Shown: positions 34,480 to 47,270 of the stretch, one piece after another | Position numbering within the stretch: position 1 is the first letter of the stretch | Layout of the letters: every line of letters begins with the position of its first letter | Assembly: GCF_900111685.1 (NCBI RefSeq) | Contig: NZ_FOHX01000006.1 | Location: 1-64,000, forward strand | Origin: Nonomuraea wenchangensis | Lineage (GTDB): Bacteria; Actinomycetota; Actinomycetes; Streptosporangiales; Streptosporangiaceae | Length of the DNA: 64,000 nucleotides | Reading direction: 5' to 3' | Program-made: the position numbers and the translations under genes | The notes under the pieces: generated by a model | Database searches by the model: none | The model's input: only the letters and a program-made list of their open reading frames with translations | Told to the model about the DNA's origin: nothing

Positions 34480-36885
34480 TCAGGACGCGCCCGGCGCGAT
34501 GAGCTGGATCCCGACCAGGCAGGTGTCGTCGTCGGTGTCGGAGTTGCTGTGGGTCAGCATGTGGTCGAGGCGGTGCTCCAGCGAGGCCGCCGGATGGCCG
34601 GCCGTCCGCAGGAGCTGCTGCTGGGAGTGCTGCAGTGAGCGGTCGCGCCGCTCGATCAGCCCGTCGGTGTACATGAGGAGCGTGTCGCCGGGCATGAGCT
34701 GGATCCGGCTCTCCTCGTACGTGACCTCCGACAGCGCCCCCAGCAGGACGCCGCCGATGAGGTCGAGCTCGGCCACCTCGTCGCCGCGGATCAGGATGGG
34801 CGGCAGGTGCCCGCCCCGCGCCCAGCGCAGCACGCCGGTCTCCGGGTCGTACAGGCCGCAGATGGCGGTGGCCGTGACGTTCTCGGTCAGGTGGTGGGCC
34901 ACCATGTTGAGCCAGGTCAGCAGCTGGCCGGGGCCGGCGCCGGTGGCGGCCAGGCCGCGCAGCGCGTTGCGCAGGACGACCATGCCGGTGGCCGCCTCGA
35001 TGCCGTGCCCGGCCACGTCGCCGACGGACAGCAGGATCTGCTTGGACGGGAGGACCACGGCGTCGTACCAGTCGCCGCCGACCAGGTGCTCCTTCTCGGC
35101 GGGGCGGTAGCGGACGGCGATGTTGAGGTCGAACGCCTCCATCGGGCCGCGCGTGGGCGGCATGATCGCCTGCTGGAGCTGGAGCGCCAGCCGGTTGCGC
35201 TCGGCGGCCTGCTGCTCGGTGTGGGCGAGCTGGTCGCGGGTGGCGGCCAGCGCCACCTCCGTCCAGTGCTGGGAGGACACGTCCTGGTAAGCCCCCCGCA
35301 CCGCGAGCAGCCGCCCGTCGGGCGACAGCACGGGCTCGGCCACCACCCGGATGTGGCGGGCCATGCCGTCGGAGCGCTGCAGCCGGAACGCGGTCGAGGC
35401 GGGCCGCCGGCGGTGCAGCAGCGTCTGCAGGAAACGGCTGATGAGCACGGCGTCGTCGGGGTGGGCGTGGTCGGCCAGCCGTTCGAGCGGGATGGGCGGC
35501 TCGCCGGGCTTCATCCCGTACAGGTCGTGGAGCTGCCGGTTCCAGGTGATCTCGCCGGACAGCGTGTTCTCCTCGAACCCGCCGATGCGACCGAGCCGCT
35601 GGGCGTGCTGGAGCAGGCTCGCCAGGCGGGTGATCTCGTCCTGGAGCCGCCAGATGAGCAGCACGCCGTCGCCGTGCCGGGTGATGCTGACGCTGGCGAT
35701 GCCCGGCAGCGCCACGTCGTCCACGAGCGCGGTGAGCGTCATGTTCTCCGCCTTGAACGGCTCGCCGGTGGCGTGCACGTTCTCGACCACGGAGAACAGG
35801 CCGCCCTCGTCGGCCGCCAGCGGGTACGCCTCCAGCAGCAGCGACCCGGTCACCGCGCCCTTGGGCCGGCCTGCCGGGTCCACGAAGTGCGGATTGGCGT
35901 GGGTGATGCGGAAGTCGGTGAGCCGGCCGTCGGCGTCGAGGTGCGGCTGCAGCACGAGCGCGGCGTCCGGCAGCGCCTCGGCGAGGCCGATCAGCTCCGC
36001 CTGCCCGGCGCCGCCGCCCGGCTCGACGGGCCGTTCGAGGACGTGGGAGCAGAGCTCGGCCAGCGCCTCGACCTGCTTGTGGACCTGCGGCGGCTGCGGG
36101 CCGACCGGGCCCGGCCAGCCGATCTCCAGCACGCCCATGATGCGGCCGCCGGTGCCCGCGGGCACGGTCACCCGGCCGCCGTCCGGTGTGAGGGTCATCC
36201 CGATCGACGGCAGCCCGACGTCGCCGAGCGAACGGACCCACACGGCCCGGCGCTCGACGAGCGCGCTGCGGGCGGGGGTGTTGACGCCGGGCGGCACGTA
36301 GCGCCACCGGTCGGCCTCGACGACGCTGAAGCCGGCGCTGGCGGCCAGGGTGAGCGAGCCGTCGGAGCCGACCGTCCAGACGGCGACGTTCGTCGCGCCG
36401 AGCGGCTTCAGCGCGTGCTCCAGCAGCGAGGCGGCCACGGCCTGCGCGTCCGGGGCCTCCACCATGCCGTTCTCCGCCGAACGCAGCCGCACGGCCACCT
36501 CGGCTGCCTCCGCCGCCTCGGCCGCCTCCGCCTGGGCGGCGGCGGCGCGGGCGGAGTCGAGGAACTCGCGCGTGGCCTCGCTGATGCGGTCCTGGGCGGC
36601 CTGGTTGATGATGTCGGCGGCCAGTTCGAGCTGGGTCACCCCGGCCTGCTCGGCGAGGAGTTCGAGCTGCTGCGCGGCCTCCGCCAGGCCGCACTGCAGC
36701 CGCTCGATGAGGATGCCCTTGGCCACCTCGATGAGCGCGCGGCCCTCGGCGGCGCGCTGGGCCTCCTGGATCTGCCGGCGCAGCCGGTCGATGGTGACGG
36801 CCAGCCGCCCGAGGTTGCTCACCGCCTCGGACGGGGCGGGCGCCGGAAGGCCCGGCTCCTGCGGGCTGTGCACTGTGGCTCCCAC
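34480..36885 (-). CDS. Multi-sensor PP2C (SpoIIE/RsbU-type) phosphatase with N-terminal ANTAR-like domain
   Basis: An 801-residue protein. Order: ANTAR-like helices (about 28-85; GRALIEVAKGILIERLQCG), an Ala/Glu coil, a GAF-like domain (about 110-250), two PAS-like domains (about 270-385; 390-500, with FRLQRSDGMARHIRV) and a PP2C/SpoIIE domain (about 560-800) with metal motifs VGGDWYDA, GDVAGHGIEAA and MYTDGLIERRD. GTG at 36885 is set by GAGGAG nine bases upstream. It follows the poly-HAMP kinase gene after 65 bp. Likely role: dephosphorylating an anti-sigma-factor antagonist in a stress pathway. Confidence 0.88.
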   Translation of the reverse strand: MGATVHSPQEPGLPAPAPSEAVSNLGRLAVTIDRLRRQIQEAQRAAEGRALIEVAKGILIERLQCGLAEAAQQLELLAEQAGVTQLELAADIINQAAQDRISEATREFLDSARAAAAQAEAAEAAEAAEVAVRLRSAENGMVEAPDAQAVAASLLEHALKPLGATNVAVWTVGSDGSLTLAASAGFSVVEADRWRYVPPGVNTPARSALVERRAVWVRSLGDVGLPSIGMTLTPDGGRVTVPAGTGGRIMGVLEIGWPGPVGPQPPQVHKQVEALAELCSHVLERPVEPGGGAGQAELIGLAEALPDAALVLQPHLDADGRLTDFRITHANPHFVDPAGRPKGAVTGSLLLEAYPLAADEGGLFSVVENVHATGEPFKAENMTLTALVDDVALPGIASVSITRHGDGVLLIWRLQDEITRLASLLQHAQRLGRIGGFEENTLSGEITWNRQLHDLYGMKPGEPPIPLERLADHAHPDDAVLISRFLQTLLHRRRPASTAFRLQRSDGMARHIRVVAEPVLSPDGRLLAVRGAYQDVSSQHWTEVALAATRDQLAHTEQQAAERNRLALQLQQAIMPPTRGPMEAFDLNIAVRYRPAEKEHLVGGDWYDAVVLPSKQILLSVGDVAGHGIEAATGMVVLRNALRGLAATGAGPGQLLTWLNMVAHHLTENVTATAICGLYDPETGVLRWARGGHLPPILIRGDEVAELDLIGGVLLGALSEVTYEESRIQLMPGDTLLMYTDGLIERRDRSLQHSQQQLLRTAGHPAASLEHRLDHMLTHSNSDTDDDTCLVGIQLIAPGAS

Positions 36886-36950
36886 TGTGGGGTACTCCTC
36901 GCCGGTCGGGCCGGATCGTGGACGGTCGGGGGTCTCGTCGCGCGGTACGC

Positions 36951-41240
<4,290 letters not shown>

Positions 41241-41406
41241 GTCCGCCCTTGTCGTCGAGATTCTCTGACCAAGCGCCTTCGATGACCCGACAGCGGGCTT
41301 CCACACACACCCGGAACTCGCCCGTGCGTGATCATCACAGCTGGAACAGGACACACAGGCAGATGTCTCCGTGGATCCGTAAGCGAGATTACTAGATCAG
41401 AGCGAC

Positions 41407-41422
41407 TGATGCGTTCGCATCA
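41407..41422. promoter_or_regulatory. Carotenoid promoter palindrome
   Basis: TGATGCG-TT-CGCATCA is a perfect inverted repeat about 72 bp upstream of the cruF-like gene. Its core GATGCGTTCGC recurs with one change (GATGCCTTCGC, minus strand 50744-50754) in the crtE promoter region, so it may be a LitR site. Confidence 0.5.
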
Positions 41423-41455
41423 TTTGCTATCCGGCAATCTGTCTGATTTCTCACT

Positions 41456-41465
41456 GATGCAACCG
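41456..41465 (+). promoter_or_regulatory. Shared carotenoid promoter motif
   Basis: GATGCAACCG is identical to the minus-strand sequence 50763-50772 in front of crtE. Candidate second half of a light/B12 regulator binding region. Confidence 0.45.
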
Positions 41466-41493
41466 CTGGCGCCGGGCTCACGAAAGGAAAGGT

Positions 41494-42297
41494 GTGAGTG
41501 AGACGACGCGAAGCGCGCGGGGAACGACCCCGCGGGCGACGGCGCCGCGGGCACCGGCGGCCAGGGTCGCACGGGCGGCACGGGCGGTGGGGCTGGCGGC
41601 GCTGGCGGCCATGGTGGCCCTTCAGGTCGCGTCCGGGATCAGCGCGGAGCCGGTGCGCTTCACCGGGATTGTCGTGGCGGTGCTGGCGGTCAGCGCGATC
41701 GGGTTCGCCGCGGCCGGCTGGGGCGCGCGGCGGACGCTCGCCGCGTTCGGGGCGGTGGTCGCGGCCGGGTACGCGGCCGAGGCCGTCGGGGTGCGCACCG
41801 GGTTCCCGTTCGGCGAGTACCACTACACCGGCCTGCTGTGGCCGCAGCTCGGCGGCGTGCCCGTCGTGGTGGCGCTGGCCTGGGGCGGGATGGGGCTGGC
41901 CGCGTACGGGGTGGCGGCGGCGGTCGCGACCGGCCGGCCGCGGATCGCCGTGGGGGCGTTCGCGCTGACGGCGTGGGACCTCTTCCTCGACCCGCAGATG
42001 GTCGGGCTCGGCCTGTGGACGTGGGCCGAGCAGGGCGCGTACCGGGGCATCCCGCTGACCAACTTCGCCGGCTGGCTGCTGGTGTCCGCGCTGGTCATGC
42101 TGCTGCTGGAGCGCATACTCGGCGGCGGGCCGCGCCCGTCACGCGGGCTGGCGGGCGTCTACACCACGATGGCGGTCATGGAGACGGTCGGGTTCGCGGC
42201 GGTGTTCCAGCCGCCCGACCCGCTGGTCGCCGCGGCCGGGGGCATGTCGATGGGCGCGTTCGCCGCGCTCGCGTGGAGGCGGCTGTGGCGGAAGTGA
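41494..42297 (+). CDS. cruF: CruF-like carotenoid hydratase (carotenoid 1,2-hydratase family)
   Basis: A 267-residue integral membrane protein with about seven helices. The segments TGFPFGEYHYTGLLWPQLGGVPV and AWDLFLDPQMV (acidic, in a membrane protein) are diagnostic of the CruF/bisanhydrobacterioruberin-hydratase family. It would add water across the terminal 1,2-double bond of an acyclic carotene such as lycopene, giving the tertiary alcohol needed for glycosylation. GTG at 41494 follows AAAGGAAAGG. It begins the operon cruF, crtI-like, glycosyltransferase. Confidence 0.85.
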   Translation: MSETTRSARGTTPRATAPRAPAARVARAARAVGLAALAAMVALQVASGISAEPVRFTGIVVAVLAVSAIGFAAAGWGARRTLAAFGAVVAAGYAAEAVGVRTGFPFGEYHYTGLLWPQLGGVPVVVALAWGGMGLAAYGVAAAVATGRPRIAVGAFALTAWDLFLDPQMVGLGLWTWAEQGAYRGIPLTNFAGWLLVSALVMLLLERILGGGPRPSRGLAGVYTTMAVMETVGFAAVFQPPDPLVAAAGGMSMGAFAALAWRRLWRK

Positions 42298-43751
42298 TCG
42301 TGATCGGCGGCGGCGTCGGAGGCATGGCGTCGGCGCTGCTGCTGGCCCGCAGAGGCCACCGGGTACGCCTGTACGAGCAGCTGCCCCGGCTCGGCGGCAA
42401 GCTGGCCGAGCACCGGCGGGACGGGTTCACCTTCTCCATGGGGCCGTCGCTGCTCACCATGCCCGCGCTCTTCCGCGACCTCGGGCTGGAACGCGAGCTG
42501 GTCGAGCCGGCCGAGCTGTGCCGCTACCGGTTCGCCGACGGCTCCACGCTGACCGCCCGCCGCGACCCGGAGCTCATGGCGGCCGAGGTCGAACGGCTCG
42601 CGCCGGGCGAGGGCGCCGCCTGGCGGGCCTTCCACGCCTGGGCGGAGGGATGCCTGCGGGCCGCGGGCCGTACCTTCTTCGCCGGGCCGCTCGGCCGCCC
42701 GCCCCGCGAGGCCCGGCCGCGCGACCTGCTCGCCGTCGCGCCCGCCCGCACCCTCGACGGGCTGGCCCGCCGCTTCTTCCGCGACCCGCGCCTGCGCCAG
42801 TACGTAGGCCGCTACGCCACCTACGCCGGGTCCAGCCCGTACCGGGCGCCGGCCGCGCTCGCCTGCGTGCCCGCGCTGGAGCACGGCCAGGGCGGCTGGT
42901 ACGTCCCCGGCGGCCTGCCCAGGCTCGCCGAGGACCTGGCGGCGCTGCTGAAGGAGGCCGGGGTGGACGTGCACCTGTCCGCCCCGGTCGAGGCCGTCAC
43001 CATGGACGACGGGCGGGTCACCGGGGTACGGCTCGCGGGCGGCGGCCACGAGCGGGCCGACGTCGTGGTGGCGAACGTAGACGCCGCCGCCCTCTACGGC
43101 CGCCTGCTGCCGGACCGGCGGCGGTTCCGTCGCCTCGCCAGGCTCGGGCCGTCGTCGTCGGCGTTCCTGCTGATGGCCGGGGTCGAGGGGCGCACCCCCG
43201 GGCTGGCGCACCACACCGTGCTCTTCTCCGGGGACTACGAGCGGGAGTTCGCCGACATCTTCGACCGGCGCGAACCCCCGTACGACCCGACCGTGTACGT
43301 CGGCTGCTCCGCCGTCGACGACCCCGGCCAGGCGCCGGCCGGGACGGAGAACCTGACGATGCTGGTCAACGTCCCCGCCCGCGACCCCGGCCGGTGGCGT
43401 GTCGGCGTGGACGCCTACCGCGACCTGGTGCTGGAACGGCTCGCCGGACGCGGGCTCGACCTGTCCGGGCGGCTGCGCTTCGTGGACGTCCTGACGCCCG
43501 CCGACCTCCGCGACCGGTACGGGGCCTGGGCGGGGGCGATCTACGGCAGCGCGTACCGGGGACGGCTGGCGCCGTTCCTGCGGCCGGGGAACCGGGGGCC
43601 GAAACGCGGCCTGTACGTGGTCGGCGGCACGGCGCACCCCGGCGGCGGGCTCCCCATGGTGACTTTGGGCGCCCACATCGTCACCGGCCTCATCGGCCAC
43701 GACTTCACCCACCCCCGCACGTCGGCCCAAGGAGGAGGGACGGGCCGATGA
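42285..43751 (+). CDS. CrtI/CrtD-type carotenoid desaturase
   Basis: A 488-residue FAD enzyme. N-terminal dinucleotide fold VIVIGGGVGGMASALLLAR, LGGKLAEHRRDGFTFSMGPSLLTMP typical of the phytoene-desaturase family, and C-terminal GLYVVGGTAHPGGGLPMVTLGA. A second family member (48177-49634) lies with crtB and crtE, so this one likely does a later step such as 3,4-desaturation of the hydroxylated carotene (CrtD-like). The GTG at 42285 has GGAGG six bases upstream and overlaps the cruF end by 13 bp; GTG at 42294 is possible. Confidence 0.85.
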   Translation: MAEVIVIGGGVGGMASALLLARRGHRVRLYEQLPRLGGKLAEHRRDGFTFSMGPSLLTMPALFRDLGLERELVEPAELCRYRFADGSTLTARRDPELMAAEVERLAPGEGAAWRAFHAWAEGCLRAAGRTFFAGPLGRPPREARPRDLLAVAPARTLDGLARRFFRDPRLRQYVGRYATYAGSSPYRAPAALACVPALEHGQGGWYVPGGLPRLAEDLAALLKEAGVDVHLSAPVEAVTMDDGRVTGVRLAGGGHERADVVVANVDAAALYGRLLPDRRRFRRLARLGPSSSAFLLMAGVEGRTPGLAHHTVLFSGDYEREFADIFDRREPPYDPTVYVGCSAVDDPGQAPAGTENLTMLVNVPARDPGRWRVGVDAYRDLVLERLAGRGLDLSGRLRFVDVLTPADLRDRYGAWAGAIYGSAYRGRLAPFLRPGNRGPKRGLYVVGGTAHPGGGLPMVTLGAHIVTGLIGHDFTHPRTSAQGGGTGR

Positions 43752-45070
43752 GCGGCGGACTGGTGAGGGGCGCGCTGGTGAACGGCCGGCTGGTGGCGGG
43801 CGGGCTGGTGGCGGGGGCGCAGGTGGTGGCCGCGGGGGTCGTGCTCGCGCGCCTCGCCCGGGGCCGCCGACGCCTCCCGCCGCTCACAGCAGCGCCCTCC
43901 GCCTGGGTCTCCGCCACGGCGGCCGAGAGCGGGACTGGGAACGGGACCGGGGCCGGGAGCAGGGCCGGGGCCGGGAGCGGGACCACGAGCGGGAGCGGGG
44001 CCGGGGCCGGGAGCGGGGCCGGGCGTGAGATGGCGGCCCCTCTCGGCAGCGCCCTGGGGATCTCTGTCGTGGTGCCTGCGCGTAACGAAATGGCGCGGAT
44101 CGGGCCGTGTCTGCGGGCCGTGCTGGCCGACCCGGCCGTCAAGGAGGTGATCGTCGTGGACGACCGTTCCACCGACGGCACCGCCGCGCTGGCCGCCGGG
44201 CTGGGCGCGACCGTCGTACGCGGCGAGCCGCTCCCCCCGGGTTGGGTCGGCAAGCAGTGGGCGCTGCGGCAGGGTGTGGCCGCCGCCCGCGGCGACGTCG
44301 TCGTGACCCTCGACGCCGACACGCGCCCCGAGCCCGGCCTGTTCGGCGCGCTGGCCCGCGCCCTGGACGCGTACGACCTGGTCAGCGCCGCCCCCCGGTT
44401 CGCCTGTGACGGCCCGCTGGAACAGGCGCTGCACGCCTCGATGCTGGCCACGCTCGTCTACCGGTTCGGCCCGGTCGGCCCGGCGGCGCCGCCCCCGCCG
44501 CACCGGACCCTGGCCAACGGCCAGTGCCTGGCCTTCCGCCGTGCGGCGATGACGGGGATCGACGCCTTCGCCGCCGTACGCGGCCATCTGACCGACGACG
44601 TGGCCCTCGCCCGGTTCCTGGCGGGACGCGGCTGGCGGGTCGGCTTCCTGGACGGCGGCGCGCTGCTGGAGGTCGACATGCACGACTCGACCGCGGAGCT
44701 GTGGCGCGAGTGGGGGCGTTCGCTGCCGCTCGCGGACGTGACCGGCGCCGGCTGGCGGGCCGCCGACCTAGCGGTGATCTGGCTGACGGCGGCGCTGCCG
44801 GTGCTGCGCCTCGCCGCCGGCCGGGCGACGAGGCTGGACGCGGCGCTGCTGGCCGTGCGCCTGCTGCTGACCGGCGCGCTGCGCGGCAGCTACCGCCGGC
44901 CGGGCCTCGGCCTGCTGCTGTCTCCGCTGCTGGACCCGGCCGCCGCCGTCCGCCTCACCCAGGCGACGCTCCGCCCGGTACGCGAGTGGCGCGGCCGGAC
45001 GTATCCGGCGGGGACCGGCCTCACTCCCGGCGGCCCGACAGCGCGGCCTGACCGAAACGCAGGCCGATGA
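43748..45070 (+). CDS. Membrane family 2 glycosyltransferase (CruG-like)
   Basis: A 440-residue protein. One membrane helix (about 15-38), then a Gly/Ser/Thr/Ala linker (about 58-95), the GT-A domain (ISVVVPARNE near 104; VVDDRSTDGT; DXD-type LDADTRPEP; WREWGRSL late) and two to three C-terminal membrane segments. In this operon (ATGA overlap with the desaturase) it would glycosylate the hydroxyl made by CruF. The last 50 bp overlap the 3' end of the convergent plsY-like gene. Confidence 0.85.
   Translation: MSGGLVRGALVNGRLVAGGLVAGAQVVAAGVVLARLARGRRRLPPLTAAPSAWVSATAAESGTGNGTGAGSRAGAGSGTTSGSGAGAGSGAGREMAAPLGSALGISVVVPARNEMARIGPCLRAVLADPAVKEVIVVDDRSTDGTAALAAGLGATVVRGEPLPPGWVGKQWALRQGVAAARGDVVVTLDADTRPEPGLFGALARALDAYDLVSAAPRFACDGPLEQALHASMLATLVYRFGPVGPAAPPPPHRTLANGQCLAFRRAAMTGIDAFAAVRGHLTDDVALARFLAGRGWRVGFLDGGALLEVDMHDSTAELWREWGRSLPLADVTGAGWRAADLAVIWLTAALPVLRLAAGRATRLDAALLAVRLLLTGALRGSYRRPGLGLLLSPLLDPAAAVRLTQATLRPVREWRGRTYPAGTGLTPGGPTARPDRNAGR
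43930..44030 (+). repeat. G-rich degenerate repeat in the glycosyltransferase linker
   Basis: About 100 bp of GGGAGCGGGACC / GGGGCCGGGAGC units encode the Gly/Ser/Ala/Thr linker. There are more than a dozen runs of three or more G on the coding strand, so the tract could form G-quadruplexes and is likely length-variable. Confidence 0.75.
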
Positions 45071-45617
45071 GGCACATGAGCGCCCCCGTCCCCGCCACCA
45101 CCTCGGCCGGCACGAACAACAACTGCAGGACGGGCAGGCCGAACACCGCCACCCGCGCCCCGGCCGCGAACGACCGCGCCGCCAGCGCCACGGCCACCAG
45201 CACCGCCACGGCCAGCGCGAACCCGGGCGGGCAGATGACCGCGGCCCCGCCGGCGAAGGTCAGGATCGACCGCCCGCCACGGAACCCGGCGAACACCGGC
45301 CAGGCGTGCCCGGCCATCGCCGCCGCCACCGCCAGGTACACGGGCAGGACGCTGTCCCCCGTCACCGCGCCGACGGCGGTCGTGTGCCCGCCGCTGACCA
45401 GCAGCGCCGCCAGCGCCGCGAGCACGCCCTTCAGCGTGTCACCGGCGAACACCGGCACGGCGGCCCGCCAGCCGAGCTGCTCCTTGACGTTCCAGAAACC
45501 GGGATTGCGGTCGCCCACCGTGCGCGGGTCGAACCCGTGCCCGCGCGCCAGCAGCACCGCCACCGGGACCGACCCCAGCAGGTAGCCGACGATGACCGAC
45601 ATCACCAGTACGTCCAT
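45021..45617 (-). CDS. PlsY-like acyl-phosphate acyltransferase, divergent
   Basis: A 198-residue membrane protein of PlsY length with about five hydrophobic segments. The first active-site motif reads GDRNPGFWNV (35-44) where normal PlsY has a G-S-G-N-x-G-A-T-N-V form; the second, GHAWPVFAGFRGGRS, has Arg where the usual GGKG Lys lies. The family moves acyl from acyl-phosphate (made by PlsX) to glycerol 3-phosphate. Altered motifs plus the carotenoid setting suggest another acceptor. ATG at 45617 overlaps the start of the crtA-like gene; ATG at 45602 is possible. Confidence 0.75.
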   Translation of the reverse strand: MDVLVMSVIVGYLLGSVPVAVLLARGHGFDPRTVGDRNPGFWNVKEQLGWRAAVPVFAGDTLKGVLAALAALLVSGGHTTAVGAVTGDSVLPVYLAVAAAMAGHAWPVFAGFRGGRSILTFAGGAAVICPPGFALAVAVLVAVALAARSFAAGARVAVFGLPVLQLLFVPAEVVAGTGALMCLIGLRFGQAALSGRRE

Positions 45618-46293
45618 GGCCTCGTTCCACCTCATCCGGTATGACTCCGCGGACGCCATGCGTCACATGGCCTTCGACCGCCCGCTGCTGCGGCGCACCG
45701 GCGGGCTCACGTTCTGGCGGCTGCTCGGGACCGGGCGCGGCCGGTCGATGTCGCTGGGCGCGGACCTGCGCCGGTGGGCGCTGTTCGCGGTCTGGCGCGA
45801 GGAGGCCGACCTGGAGGCGTTCCTGCGCGATTCGCCCATCGCCGGGCGGTGGCGGGCGGAGGCGGTGGAGCGGTGGCAGGTCCGCCTCGCGCCGCTGGGC
45901 TCGCGCGGCACCTGGGGCGGCCGCGACCCCTTCCCGCCGGACGTCGTCAGGCAGGGCGGGAGCGGACCGGTCGCCGTGCTCACGCGGGCCTCGATCAGGG
46001 CGCGGCGGCTGGCGGCCTTCTACCGTTCGGTGCCGCGGGTGGACCGGCTGCTGGCCCGGCAGGACGGCTGCCTGGCCTCGGTCGGGGTCGGCGAGTGGCC
46101 GCTGGCCCGGCAGGCGACGTTCTCCCTGTGGCGGGACGCGGCGGCGATGCGCCGCTTCGCCTACGGGGACGACGAGCATCTGAGGGTGGTGGCGCGGGTG
46201 CGCGCGGACGACTGGTACAGCGAGGAGCTGTTCGCCCGGTTCAGCCCGTACGGGAGCGAAGGCACCTGGAACGGCTCCGACCCCCTGGCCTGA
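45592..46293 (+). CDS. crtA: CrtA-like carotenoid monooxygenase
   Basis: A 233-residue protein resembling spheroidene monooxygenase CrtA: FHLIRYDSADAMRHM, DRPLLRRTGGLTFWRLLGTGRG and the late EELFARFSPYGSEGTWNG segment are family hallmarks. CrtA introduces keto groups at C-2 of acyclic carotenoids in a haem- and oxygen-dependent way. ATG at 45592 has only a weak AGG upstream; ATG at 45616 is the alternative. Either start overlaps or abuts the divergent plsY-like start, leaving no room for separate promoters. Confidence 0.8.
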   Translation: MTDITSTSMASFHLIRYDSADAMRHMAFDRPLLRRTGGLTFWRLLGTGRGRSMSLGADLRRWALFAVWREEADLEAFLRDSPIAGRWRAEAVERWQVRLAPLGSRGTWGGRDPFPPDVVRQGGSGPVAVLTRASIRARRLAAFYRSVPRVDRLLARQDGCLASVGVGEWPLARQATFSLWRDAAAMRRFAYGDDEHLRVVARVRADDWYSEELFARFSPYGSEGTWNGSDPLA

Positions 46294-46307
46294 CCCGGGA
46301 CGGAGCA

Positions 46308-47270
46308 TCACACCGGTTCCAAAGAGGACAGGGAGTGGGCGACCGCGCAGGCGCGGGCGACCGTGGCGGCGGTCGAGGAGCCGTGGGCGACGATCACGGT
46401 GCCGCGCAGCCCCAGCAGCGCCGCCCCGCCGTGCGTCTGCGGGTCGTAGCGCCGGGCCACCCGCGCCAGCGCGCCAGGCTCGGCGAGGCCGGCCCGCGCG
46501 ACCATGGCGAGCGCGGTCCGTACGCACCCCTCGACGTTCTTCAGCACGACGTTGCCGGTGAAACCGTCGGTGACGATGACGTCCACCGCGCCGGACAGCA
46601 CGTCGTCGCCCTCGATGTTGCCGTGGAAGCGCATCGGCAGGCCGCGCAGCAGCTCCTCGGCCCGCCGGGCCAGCCGGTTGCCCTTGCCGGGCTCCGAGCC
46701 GATCGACAGCAGCCCGGCGACCGGGTCGGGCACGTCCAGCACGGCGCGGGCGTACCCGGCGCCGAGCAGCGCGAACTGGGCCATCATCTCCGGCGTCGGG
46801 TCGGCGGTGGCGCCGGCGTCCACGAGCACGCTCGCCCCGCCGGGCAGCGTCGGCAGCGCGACGCCGAGCGCGGGACGCAGCACGCCCTCGGCCCTGCCGA
46901 CCAGCCGCACGGCCTGGGCGACCACCGCGCCGGTGGAGCCGGCCGACACGAACGCGGCGGCCTCGCCTGCGCCGAGCAGGCCGCAGCCCACGGCCAGGCT
47001 GGAGGCGGGCAGGGCGGCGCCGCCCACGCCCCGCTCCGTCATGGGCACGACGTCGGGGGCGTGCACGACCGGGATCTCGCCCACGGCGTCGTGGACGGCC
47101 AGCTCGCGGGCGAGGTCCGGCTCCCGGCCGACGAGGACGACCGGCACCCCGTGCTCCCGCCGGGCCGCCACCGCGCCCGCCACGGTCTCGGCGGGCCCGT
47201 GATCGCCGCCCATCGCGTCCAGCGCCACCGCGTCCCGCCCGCCCGCGTGCACGGCGTACGGGCCGGTCAT
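46308..47270 (-). CDS. plsX: PlsX, acyl-ACP:phosphate acyltransferase
   Basis: A 320-residue PlsX with VALDAMGGDHGP near the N-terminus, FVSAGSTGAVVA, LVDAGATADPTPEMMAQFA and VTDGFTGNVVLKNVEG, so it looks functional. It makes acyl-phosphate from acyl-ACP. The housekeeping plsX normally sits near rpmF/rnc; here it overlaps crtB by ATGA and is the last gene of the crtE-I-B operon, so its product is probably used in carotenoid tailoring with the nearby PlsY-like protein. Confidence 0.9.
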   Translation of the reverse strand: MTGPYAVHAGGRDAVALDAMGGDHGPAETVAGAVAARREHGVPVVLVGREPDLARELAVHDAVGEIPVVHAPDVVPMTERGVGGAALPASSLAVGCGLLGAGEAAAFVSAGSTGAVVAQAVRLVGRAEGVLRPALGVALPTLPGGASVLVDAGATADPTPEMMAQFALLGAGYARAVLDVPDPVAGLLSIGSEPGKGNRLARRAEELLRGLPMRFHGNIEGDDVLSGAVDVIVTDGFTGNVVLKNVEGCVRTALAMVARAGLAEPGALARVARRYDPQTHGGAALLGLRGTVIVAHGSSTAATVARACAVAHSLSSLEPV

